From: Alectoria sarmentosa
Taxonomy: Eukaryota; Ascomycota; Lecanoromycetes; Lecanorales; Parmeliaceae
Direction of reading: 5' to 3'
DNA length: 64,000 bases
Assembly: GCA_009733775.1 (NCBI GenBank)
Contig: WOGZ01000142.1
Location: 19,646-83,645 of the forward strand
Shown here: in pieces, positions 11,701-20,812 of the stretch
Position numbering within the stretch: position 1 is the first letter of the stretch
How the letters are laid out: each line of letters starts with the position of its first letter
Translations under genes and position numbers: made by a program
Notes under the pieces: model-generated
What the model was told of the DNA's origin: nothing
The model's input: the letters and a program-made list of their open reading frames with translations, nothing else
Databases searched by the model: none

Positions 11701-13101
11701 TCCAGCATGGTTGAATTCAGTTGGGTTCAAAAAACAGATGATGTGGCTGAACCAACTGAGAGGTGCAGTAGTCATATGGCTACTCGATAACTACCTGAAC
11801 CTGGGATTGGTGTTCCTTCCATTCAGCCTGGCCGGCCCCAAGGCTGGTTGGCCGAACGAAACAATTACAACCTTCAGCTCCTTGGCCATGATTTCTATAT
11901 ATTCCATGCACCGCTTTGCAGTTCGTCAGATGGCTGCATACCATTCGAAGTCTGTGAAATTGACAGTGACTGCTGTATCAGACAGTATGGTCGATCTGAT
12001 TGTAAGCCCTAAGACCTGATTAGGATACTAGAAGTCGCTGATGTATACCTAGTTCGGAATAGTTGCGACCTGCCACGGAGAAACCTCTATGGCCAAAAGT
12101 ATTGTGATTGGGACAGTCTGCAACAACATTCTTCTAGTTTGTGGCCGAATCTATGTAGACCTGTTGGTATCTGACCGCTTTAGATCCTCGGCACATGTTT
12201 CTTGGCTGCTGGAATCCGACAATTTGAGAGTCTCTTCAATTACCATGCCGCTTCGACACGGAACGCTCTGTTATATTTATCAATGGCCTTCTTGCTCATG
12301 ATCTACACCATGGACCTTGGTCTCTCGCACTCCGACGTTGGTCGACAAGATCTGCTAGCTCCAATCTCTTCCGGCATTTCTGTAGTTCTGGTTATTCTTT
12401 ACGTCGTGTATATTTTCTTTCGCTACAAGACTCACGCACAGCTCTACGAAGATGATCATTGGGTGGATGACTACCAACCAGACATACCGGATGTTGCAGG
12501 ATTGCATGTGACAAGTGCCGATGCCCGGCGCCGAGACCGAGGGTCTCCTGGTGATGACGGGCTGTCGAGAGAAGACGATCCCAGGCTTGGGTACCTCACC
12601 GCCAGCATTTTCGCTCTTCTTTCGACCACTTTGATGGTGCTGTTCGCCGACTCTGTTGTGACGCGGATTCCTCTGACTGGTGCTACGACAGCGAGATTCT
12701 ATGGACTATTTCTGGTTCCAATTTGTCTCAAGGCCGCCCTACATGGCGAAGTCATTTCTAACGCTTTGACTGGGAAGATGGAATCCGCCTTGGCTACCAC
12801 CACGGACGGTGCGTTGCGTACTATGTATCTGCTTTTTCCCATGTTTATCTTCTTGTCTCGCATCCTTGGATACTCCATGGATATGGTCTTCGACTTAGAC
12901 GAACTCATGGTAACGGCTCTGGCCACCTGTATACTGGCACCGATTACGGCTAAAGGCATTTCGACCTTCCTGGATGGAGCTATGATACTTTTAATGTACG
13001 TGAGATTATACATGAGTGGGATTTCACACGCTGACTTCGTGGCTAATGATAGTGGTCTCATCGTCTACCTCGAGCAATACATACGACTAGTCAATGTCTA
13101 A
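8792..13101 (+). CDS. Protein kinase / ankyrin-like / degenerate Ca2+/H+ exchanger (CAX) fusion
   Basis: Three exons, 8792-12001, 12053-12136 and 12184-13101; introns of 51 and 47 nt (GTAAGC and GTTTGT donors) keep frame and fall inside the first CAX repeat. Product 1,403 aa. The N-terminal kinase is apparently active: glycine loop IGHGAQCDVF (101-110), VAIK (K145), HGDLKPSN (271-278), DFG (297-299), PPE (322-324). A hydrophobic segment lies at about 465-492 and ankyrin-like helices at about 670-820. From about 990 the protein follows the CAX/VCX1 membrane fold: an LVFLPFSLAG helix, then CNNILLILGTCFLAAGIR where exchangers have SNLLLVLGMSFLAGGIR, and a second repeat with GLFLVPI and LDGAMILLMY. 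The cation-site Glu of repeat 1 (GNAVE) aligns with D1068 and that of repeat 2 (GNAAEH) with L1284, so transport is probably lost or altered. A possible intron near 13004-13056 would change the last residues. Confidence 0.82.
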
Positions 13102-14246
13102 GGGCTGTCTGGCTGGGACCTCCACTCGTATGTCAAAATGATAAATGTGCCTAGTGCCAGTCAATGATGGCTCTCACTCCTGGCGATCTTCTCCTTCTGG
13201 AAATGTAATAACTTTGCTGGGATGCAAATTGGCGTCGGGCTTGAGGAAGTTCCGCGAATTAGGTACCATTACCCATAGACTCGGTGACGAAGAATGGAAT
13301 CAAAGCTTCTGTCGACACCACAAACGGCAAGGCATGAGATCACAGCTGCACTATGACATAAAACACGACATATATAGTTTGTCTTCTCGAGAAGGGTTTC
13401 TTCTGGCATTTCATGGTAAGGACCAGAGATCGACTAGGACTGCTATCGCCACGGTGACTCCAAACGCCAATATCAAACAAGTGCTCGACAAAGAGGTATC
13501 CAAGCTCCACAAGACTTGTACCGGAAAGCGCGGCTTCACAAAGACCAGAGGCGAGACTTTCTCGTTTCACCCTTATCGTAGTGGGCCAACGCCATCACAC
13601 GAGCTCAAATACTTTAGACATTACCGCTGATGGGCCGAACCGCGACACGTCGGTCGGCTTTCAGGGAAACCCCTACGTGCAGGGGGCGCTGTTGTCACCG
13701 TGGTGTTACGGAAGCCCACACCTTGGACTTCTACCTGCAAGCTCACGACGCCTTTCCAAGCTCGATGCGCCCTGCAAATTACATAATCATGAGAGAAAAA
13801 CATCACTCAAAGTGCATACTACTGTAGAATCGAACATCCACAATCGCTTATCATCACAAAGACACAGCAGCCTTTCTAGCCGATATGCTCATTGTCTGAA
13901 CATCAAAACATGCCCGAATGTTCTGCAGACCCTTTCCAACAATCTACGGCTCTGCAATAGCGACAAAAACCTCCTCGGCCAAGATTCTTTTGTAATAAAA
14001 TCCACATACACGGCCTTGCCAACAGGATTGTGTGTGAGTGAGGTGTCGGAGATGGATCCCGCACTGGTGGCTCTCAGTCTCGATTTGAAGTATGTTGTAA
14101 TCAAGCATGCTCCAGGAGACGAAACTCCAAATGGCGATGAGCGTCGCGGGATTTCCTGGTAATGGATCGGCTGTAGGATGTGTCACCATGGCAATGTGTT
14201 GATTATCCTCACAATCACACTTGTACTGGATACGCATACCTCATTC
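13102..14246. other. Intergenic between convergent genes, no gene recognised
   Basis: Several ORFs of 60-190 codons overlap on both strands but none shows a domain, signal peptide or consistent splice structure. It may contain decayed coding sequence. Confidence 0.4.
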
Positions 14247-15064
14247 TCACCAGAGATAGATACCACCACTATGAATAGACTTCCCCACGTCCGCATCCCG
14301 CTTTCCGTGTAAAACGCTCAGAATCCTCTCACCAGAGCATCTAGCATCTTTAGCTTTGCCACATCCACTTCTGGCCTCTTCGCTCTGACCGCGAAGATTC
14401 GACCGAACGAATCCAAGATCTACGACGAACACCTTGAGGGCCGTCTCACTGAATTCGATTGACTCCTGCAGCGCGACCATGTTGAGGGCGGCCTTGCTCG
14501 CCCGATACGCTTCTCCGTTCGCCAAGCCGCTGTACGTCATCGAAGTCGGATCGGAAGATCGGTCCATTGATCCGACACCGTTGCTCACGTAGATCGATAA
14601 TGGTTTTGACGACTTGAGCAACAGGGGTCTGAAGGCGGCCGAAAACACAGCGGGCCCGATGGCGTTGGTGTTCATGCAGAGCTGGAAACGAGTCTTGACA
14701 TTGGGGCCCCTGCTGCTGACGGCGGCGTTATTCACTAAAACGTCTAGTCAACTGAATTCTCGATGGACAAACGCGGCGGCTTCTTCGATGGATGTTTCGT
14801 AAAGGACATCTAGCTGCACGGCCGACAGGAGACCCCTTGTATGGCCGGCTGCGTGGATCTCTTCCATTGCACTGTTTGCTTTGTCAAGCGAACGACTGGC
14901 TATGACGACATGGAAGGCCTCGGATGCACAGGCTATCACTTTTGCTGTTGCGAAGCCCACTCCGGAATTGGCGCCTGTGGTGCTCATGTCAGCAGACGTG
15001 AATGATTGATTTCAGGTTCACATCTCATGTCCTCGCCTGTGACGAGGACGATTGTCGAAGGCAT
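14247..15064 (-). pseudogene. Short-chain dehydrogenase/reductase with a premature stop and a GC-AG intron
   Basis: The model runs 15064-15037 and 14974-14247 on the minus strand, 251 sense codons plus one internal TGA. The splice joins MPSTIVLVT to GANSGVG, giving the TGxxxGxG NAD(P) motif. The donor is GC (15036-15035) instead of GT; branch gctgac and acceptor cacag are normal. The frame stays open through the NNAA motif, the catalytic Ser (IYVSNGVG) and Tyr-x3-Lys (AYRASKAA), except for TGA at 14750-14748, where family members have a basic residue before LDVLVNN. CGA to TGA is one transition. A single nonsense change in an otherwise intact gene suggests a recent pseudogene or, less likely, a base-call error. 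The substrate is unknown; it resembles carbonyl-reductase-like fungal SDRs. Confidence 0.8.
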
Positions 15065-15745
15065 ATTGAAGATGTGGGTGGACTGAAGGCTGATGCTCCA
15101 TTTGAATCGACTGAAATAACCAGCTCATAACCCCATAGACAAAATGGCTGCGAGAAATCGGCATTACTCAGCCCAGAAGACGAAAGTAGCATCCTTTTAT
15201 TTAACAATGCAAGTATAGTCGTGAATACTTTGGATAGGCTAATAATAAATAAAAAGTCTAGACATCTCTTGCTTGAATATCTTTTTCCATACATGTGCAT
15301 CCCTCTCCCTCTCAAAAAGAGTTAGTGTCCACCATCATCAGAGTCTGGTATCTAAAGGCCAGATATCATCTCAGTACTTTGAAATGCCCCGATTGCTCTA
15401 TCACAGCTTCGCAGGTACACATTTTTGGTGTTTGGCGAGGAGCTTCTCATACCTACCTTACCCCATGCATTTAGACGTGCCAGGATCGCTCAGCCCCTTC
15501 GGGTTAGCGCATCTCGCTTGCCGCGGAAGCCCCAAGCACTAGTGGGACGGCGATTAATAAGCACAGCCGACTCTTCTTATCTTTCCAGCGCAAGGAAGGA
15601 TTGCCGAGGCAGGGTTCAAGTTGCCAGAATTTTGAAAAGCCTCCTGAGCTTCCAACAGAGCCTGCCTTGAGCGACGCTTTCACACCTCGATATCAGCGCA
15701 TCCGACAGTTAGCGGTCTTCGATTCGACTCCCTTCGTTGCCCGTA
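15065..15745. other. Intergenic, divergent promoters
   Basis: Lies between the SDR pseudogene (minus) and ERV25 (plus). No coding sequence is supported. Confidence 0.5.
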
Positions 15746-16557
15746 ATGACCCGCCATTCCTTCCTCTACGCCCTCCTCTCTCTTGCCCTATTGCCTTTTT
15801 CCTGGGCACTCAAGTTCGATCTAGCAGCAAACACAGGAAGAGAAAGATGCATACGAAACTTTGTGGCCAAGGACACATTGGTGCTTGTGACGGCGATCGT
15901 TGACGGGCGAAAAGGCGATGGACAGCAAGTCAACATGCATGTCAGTTTCTCCATCACGCCAATCGCGTGCAAGACCAATCGTGCTGACGCCACGTTTCTA
16001 CTGCAGATAAAAGACGCTGTAGGCAATGAGTACGGAAGGCCTAAGGATATTGTGGGGGAGACAAGGATGGCATTCACGTCGCACGCCGACGCTGCTTTCG
16101 ATGTGTGCTTCGAGAATCACTCGTCTCGTAAAGCACTTCCCTCGATAAGTGAGTGAGAAAGTGCTAACAAAGGATCCAGGGGGAGGCCCCCAATCCCGCC
16201 ACATCGAATTAGACATCGACATTGGCGCCGACGCCCGAGATTGGTCCGCCATCCAAGCACAAGAAAAGCTGAAGCCGGTTGAAACAGAGCTGCGCCGCAT
16301 TGAAGAGCTGGTTGGGGAGATTGTTGGGGAGATGGACTACCTCAGAACGAGAGAACAAAAGCTCAGAGACACGAATGAGAGCACCAATGAGCGCGTCAAA
16401 TGGTTTGCTTTTGGGACCATGGGGATGCTGGTAGGATTAGGCGCGTGGCAGGTTGTGTATTTGAGGGCTTATTTCAGGTACGTTCATTTACGGCTTCTTT
16501 GCCATGGGCAAGTTCCGACGCTGACTCGAAATTTGCAGATCGAAGCATTTGATCTAG
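15746..16557 (+). CDS. ERV25: p24-family cargo receptor Erv25 (emp24/GOLD)
   Basis: Four exons: 15746-15940, 16007-16127, 16180-16477, 16539-16557. Product 210 aa, the usual length of Erv25 (yeast 211). Signal peptide at 1-22 ends near FSWALKF; a GOLD domain with the two cysteines (C in RERCIRNF and in FDVCFEN) follows, then the coiled-coil RDWSAIQAQEKLKP, a TM helix near the end and the cytosolic tail RAYFRSKHLI. Erv25 pairs with Emp24 and other p24 proteins in COPII/COPI vesicles to sort GPI-anchored and other cargo between ER and Golgi. Intron 2 has two possible donors: the one at 16128 (GTAAAG, 52 nt) was preferred over GTGAGT at 16149, which would leave a 31-nt intron. Intron 1 is 66 nt and would read through in frame if retained. 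Confidence 0.92.
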
Positions 16558-17084
16558 TCGGTGTTGGAAGATTGTATGATATATTGCCATTGACCAGGCT
16601 ACTTCACTACCTATTTCTTCGTTTTGGACAGCGTGCTGAAAACTTATGCTCTGGAGCAGCCTCGCCTTGGATAACCCCTTCTCTACCACATCCATTCACC
16701 ATTCTACGATCCTCTTTTATTCTTCATATGTTCTTGGTTTTCCGCTATTGGACAGACTCTCGCTCTGGAACCAAATTCAGGATTTACTGATAACCTCAGT
16801 TGCCAATCTCACGTAAACTCATCGGGCTACAACTTGCTTCGCTTCACCTCCTTCAGTCTCTGACTGACCTGATTTTCGGTCGCTCACTTCTTCAGTTCTT
16901 CAAGCCTCTTCTTTACTCTCATCGTTGCTCGGTTCCATCTCAGCTTTAGCGATGATTCCTCCAAACGCCTAATGCAAAATCGGAAGGACCAGTACACCCA
17001 GACACAAGGATTGACATACCACAGCCTAATCCCGACGATCCTCCCCACCAATCAAAAATCATCACAAGAGTCACCTCAATCACT
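16558..17084. other. Intergenic, nothing recognised
   Basis: 3' flank of ERV25 and 5' flank of the BTB gene; pyrimidine-rich. Confidence 0.5.
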
Positions 17085-17954
17085 ATGCCTCCCAAAATAG
17101 ATGACTCTACTCCGTCAAAGGCGCGCTCTAAGCCATCGCCTACCTATGAGCTGGTCGTGCCAGATCTCAAACCCCTAGGCTCGTATGTAGCTTTCCCGAA
17201 TGCCTCTGCGACCAGGCCCCATCTAACATGTCACAGACTTCTGACCATCAAGATGGTCGACGTCTTCGTCGGAGCCAAGCGCAAGACCTTCCGCCTCCAC
17301 GAAGACCTGCTCTGCGACCGCTCCGACTACTTCAAAGCGACCTTCCAAGGCGAATTCGCCGAAGCCAAGTCCAAAGAGCTCTACCTCCCCGACGACAACG
17401 ACGCCACCTTCGAACTCTTTGTCAACTGGCTCTACGGCGGCGATCTCAAAATCGACCCGCCACGAAACGACGAGCAGCTCCCCGCCCACTTCGGCCTCCT
17501 GGCCCTGGCCGAGAAGATCCTCATCGAACACCTCGGCAACCTCGCGACCGACCACATCCGCGCCTACTACCGGGACACCAAAGCGCGCGTCCTCGGCCGC
17601 GACCTCGCCTTCGTCTTCGACAACACCCGCGGCCTCCTGCTGCAGCGCTCCCTGACCGTCGTCGCCGCCATGCAGACGCTCAAGTCGTGCGCCAACAAGA
17701 GCCTCCCGGCCGATCTGCGGGAGCTGGTCATGCGGGGGGGCGAGTGGGCGGCCGCGTTCGCAAAGTACTTGCTCTGTTCGCAAGAATTTGGGAAGGAGAC
17801 CAGGGTCGAGCATATGCTTGATCGGAACCGGAGCTGCACGTTCCATCACCACGATCGCACTGCGCTCTGCAAGGGGCCGGCGGTGGGGAAGCTGGATGAT
17901 TTGGAAGAGGGCGCTGCGAAGGGCAGTGCGCAGAAAGCCAAAGCGAGCAAGTGA
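17085..17954 (+). CDS. BTB/POZ domain protein
   Basis: Two exons, 17085-17182 and 17237-17954, with a 54-nt intron (GTATGT donor, ctaac branch, cacag acceptor). Product 271 aa. The BTB/POZ core spans about residues 35-140: VDVFVGAKRKTFRLHEDLLC, then SDYFKATFQGEF and the FELFVNWLYGG helix. Fungal proteins of this kind are short, with a C-terminal helical region and no kelch or MATH repeats; they may act as Cullin-3 adaptors or oligomerisers, but no partner is evident. The C-terminus is rich in Lys, Ala and Gly. GC content is high with strong codon bias, producing long shadow ORFs on both strands. Confidence 0.85.
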   Translation: MPPKIDDSTPSKARSKPSPTYELVVPDLKPLGSYVAFPNASATRPHLTCHRLLTIKMVDVFVGAKRKTFRLHEDLLCDRSDYFKATFQGEFAEAKSKELYLPDDNDATFELFVNWLYGGDLKIDPPRNDEQLPAHFGLLALAEKILIEHLGNLATDHIRAYYRDTKARVLGRDLAFVFDNTRGLLLQRSLTVVAAMQTLKSCANKSLPADLRELVMRGGEWAAAFAKYLLCSQEFGKETRVEHMLDRNRSCTFHHHDRTALCKGPAVGKLDDLEEGAAKGSAQKAKASK

Positions 17955-18541
17955 GGGAAGGGATGCGGCTGGGTTGCTGGGCGGTATGAGGAGCATTGAG
18001 GAGCAGCCTGAGCGTTGCGGAGGGAGGGGGATTACCGCAAAGGTTTAGTCGTTGGAACGAAGGTGGTGGTTCTTTTATGGTTTGTCGAATATATGGCGGT
18101 TTTTTGATCATGGCGCGGATCACAGACCTTTCATTCCATTTTCTGCCGAGGGAATGCTCTATGATTGCAGCAAGCTACAATCATGAAGTAATATAGCACA
18201 ACACGATCCTTTCTCCCTCCCCCGTGATATCCTAGCTCCATTTTCGCCCATATCTCAGAGAAAGGGGTCGTCAATAGTTCACTAGGGTGCAATCTCGGCC
18301 GGTATTCACACTCAGGCTGCAGATGTCATTTGGATTCTTGGATCGTGATTGTGCATTGCTGAGTGTCCAGGAGGCATGTTCAATCATGGATGGGCGCCTT
18401 GGGCACATGTGTACTCGAAGCGTTGAACACGGTCGGTCTTGAAAAGGCAGTCTTCTCGCTCTCGAAGACGGAGAAAATGACGTTGCTGCTTCGGATACCA
18501 CTTTACTAGAGTATCGCAGATTGGTCCGCTTCGTCAATGAA
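17955..18541. other. Intergenic, nothing recognised
   Basis: 3' flank of the BTB gene up to the target duplication of the small Copia relic at 18542. Confidence 0.5.
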
Positions 18542-18546
18542 TATTC

Positions 18547-18677
18547 TGTCAAAATTTGGCCCCCAAGACATCCCAGTCATTTCGTATTCCGAAACACTTA
18601 ATTTCGGTACTGTATATATTACTGGTCCCAGAGATATTCTGAACAATTAATTCATTCATTTTGAATATATTTCAACA
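18547..18677 (+). repeat. Left LTR of the small Copia relic
   Basis: 131 bp, TG...CA ends. Differs from the right LTR mainly by C-to-T and G-to-A changes (for example tcatttcg against tcacctcg). Confidence 0.9.
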
Positions 18678-18822
18678 GATTATGCGATCGGTATTGACGC
18701 TTTTTTGATATTGTTATTTTACGTTGTTATAATATCATATACGTATATACGCATATGCATTACTTGCAATTTCGAGTATTACCGAATCAAAATCTCTGCT
18801 CTTGTATCATCAAAACCACGCA

Positions 18823-19588
18823 AAATGTCAACTCAACGCATTCTATTGAATTCATCTTTCAAATCATTCATACGTCAATTAAATGAACACAATTACGCCG
18901 AATGACTTGTCGATATATGTGTTTTATTATATAAACAAAAGCTGTGAAAATATATTCAAAAGGAACCCCTTGAGTCATTTATCTCAACAATTCTGATTAA
19001 ATGAAACGAAGTCTTTATTGATACGATCGATGTTATAATATTCATTATTAATGATTTTATTAAATAAAAGTTTACGTTTGACGAATTCAATTGTGTCTTC
19101 AAAATGATGTTTCATTTCAAAATCATTTTTCGGTTTGTCGGCGACGACGAGTTTATACGCCTTGAAAAGAATTTTACATTCTCAAATACATTAATTTCGA
19201 AATCATGTTTGATTATTTTACACACATCAAGACATTCGAAGAACGAATTGTCGTTACGAACGTTGTCTTTACGCCTGACAAACAGACAATTTTCAATTTA
19301 TTCATGACTTTCTTCGAACATCTTCAATTTTTGATCAAGATCTGAATTGTCACGTTTGATATGACGGTTGCAAAAGCGATGAATATGTTTTTGAAAGAGG
19401 AGAGGAAGGGAGAAAAACTTAAGGATCCGAAAAAGAAAAAAAGCGCAATTGCCAATGCTGCACTGAGTGGAAACAAAAATGAGAATGGGAATGGGAATGG
19501 GGCGGCTGGAAGGCTTACCTATAAGACATGTGGTCGGTTATATGATGATGTGTGCTACACCGAGCGTCCGGATTTGGCTTCGGATTGA
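18823..19588 (+). pseudogene. RIP-inactivated Copia gag
   Basis: Starts MSTQRILLNSSF and reads LNEHNYAE before a TGA that replaces the Trp expected in Copia gag. Continues in the same frame with VLLYKQK and several more stops typical of G-to-A decay. The last open part (19361-19588) is Lys/Asn/Gly-rich and ends with a TYKTCGRLYDDVCYT segment like a CCHC zinc knuckle, with His changed to Tyr. Confidence 0.65.
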
Positions 19589-19698
19589 TATCATGAAATG
19601 AAGGGTACGAAGCGGAAGCGCGATCAAGATGATCAATCGAAGGCAATGGTGTCGATTGCACGATGTTTTTAGGTCAGAAGACCTGTGACTGAAACATC

Positions 19699-19915
19699 AG
19701 ACGGTGTGGGGCCAGACGGCCTGTGAACGAACACCAGACGGTGTGGGGCCAGACGGTGTGGGGCCAGACGGTCTGTGAACGAACACCAAACGGTGTGGGG
19801 CCAGACGGTGTGGGGCCAAACGGTCTGTGAACGAAACATCAGACGGTGTGGGGCCAGACGGCCTGTGAATGAAACACCAGACGGTGTGGGGCCAGAAGGC
19901 CTTTTGTGTATAGTT
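19699..19915. repeat. GC-rich tandem repeat (cggtgtggggcc, seven copies)
   Basis: The 12-mer cggtgtggggcc occurs seven times between about 19703 and 19895, alternating with cctgtgaacgaacac-like spacers. It lies inside the Copia relic near its right LTR, and unlike the AT-rich left part it shows almost no RIP. Confidence 0.85.
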
Positions 19916-19957
19916 ACATGTTTTCTTGATGGACTGGTATGCTTGGTTGCAGGGACG

Positions 19958-20088
19958 TGTCAAAATTTGGCCCCCAAGACATCCCAGTCACCTCGTAATC
20001 CGAAACACCTAATTTCGGTACTGTATATACTACTGGTCCCAGAGACATTCTGGACAATTAATCCATCCATTCTGAATATATTTCAACA
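19958..20088 (+). repeat. Right LTR of the small Copia relic
   Basis: 131 bp, same ends as the left LTR and less mutated; followed directly by the target duplication tattc. Confidence 0.9.
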
Positions 20089-20093
20089 TATTC

Positions 20094-20812
20094 TATTTGT
20101 GGCTCTCAGCTGAGTCAGCTCGCCGGATACCTCATCGACAACATACGTCTTCCACCTTGACCGAAACACGTATCCCCATGTGAAATATTCCTGGCGAATC
20201 TGAGCTCGATGACTGGAAGGCGAGACTATCCCTCTGGATGGGCTCCGCGTGAATACCGTCGTCTTCTTGCTCAACCAATCTTCGACGCGCCTTGGAGTTT
20301 GCGGTCCTTGCAAACATAATACTTCCATCATTCCATCGTGTCACCGATGTTGCAATTGATGACGGACTATGCCTTTTTGATCGGGCGAGCGGCAGAACGA
20401 GGTAGGGGAAACCAATCAATCATAAAAGTTATTCCGCTGAAGGTCTCTCCATTTCTCCACAGGGTAGTATTGTGCGGTACCATATGACGTTTACCAATTC
20501 CTTTCCATGCATGCTGACGAAATCCTTAGAGGCGTTGGTCCCCGGGCATATGCAAGGAATTATATGAGTGTATGTTAAAGTTCTTACGATTTGAAACAAT
20601 CCTGCAGAAGACGGATCCGACCACTTCAATAAGAAAAGATTGAGGCGCAGATTCCCTGGAGAACATGCAGTCCAATATACCTGCTGAATTCGAGGAAATT
20701 GACCCATTTTGAAGGCTGCATCAAACCGGGACGATGGCCTCACCAAACCAAGTGTTACTTCTTCTCTCGCCATTCCCTATTGTGTCCTCTGCCTCTGTTC
20801 GATCGCCTGAAG
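20094..20812. other. Intergenic; unassigned minus-strand open segments
   Basis: Minus-strand ORFs at 20773-20429, 20419-20132 and 20331-20083 are open, and a strong GTAAGA donor lies near 20587, so a small multi-exon gene or gene fragment on the minus strand is possible. No domain was recognised and no full model could be closed. Confidence 0.35.

Larger units (their letters stand above)
18547..20088 (+). mobile_element. Gag-only Copia-type LTR retrotransposon relic (1,542 bp), RIPped
   Basis: Two direct 131-bp LTRs, each starting TGTCAAAATTTGG and ending ATTTCAACA (TG...CA), enclose 1,280 bp. A perfect 5-bp target-site duplication, tattc, lies at 18542-18546 and 20089-20093. Just inside the left LTR, gattatgcgatcgg resembles the half-tRNA-iMet primer site GGTTATGAGCCC used by Copia elements. 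The interior encodes a mutated gag: LNEHNYAE followed by TGA where a Trp codon is expected, and near 19430-19570 a zinc-knuckle-like C-x2-C...C segment. No protease, integrase or reverse transcriptase fits in the remaining length, so it is non-autonomous. Many C-to-T and G-to-A differences separate the two LTRs. Confidence 0.88.

Noticed and set aside
13145..14162. Plus ORFs of 161 and 193 aa after the kinase-CAX gene
   Set aside because: No recognisable domain, poor sequence complexity pattern and no consistent exon structure; left as intergenic.
16149..16179. 31-nt intron in ERV25 using the GTGAGT donor
   Set aside because: Too short for a fungal intron; GTAAAG at 16128 gives a 52-nt intron and the better GOLD-domain alignment.
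17228..17996. Long ORFs on both strands overlapping the BTB gene (197 aa plus, 257 aa minus)
   Set aside because: Arg/Pro- or Gly/Val-rich compositional shadows of a GC-rich gene; the BTB domain fits only the 17085-17954 frame after splicing.
19699..19915. Regularly spaced repeats resembling a CRISPR array
   Set aside because: Units are short, adjacent and degenerate, spacers are themselves repeated, and the genome is fungal.
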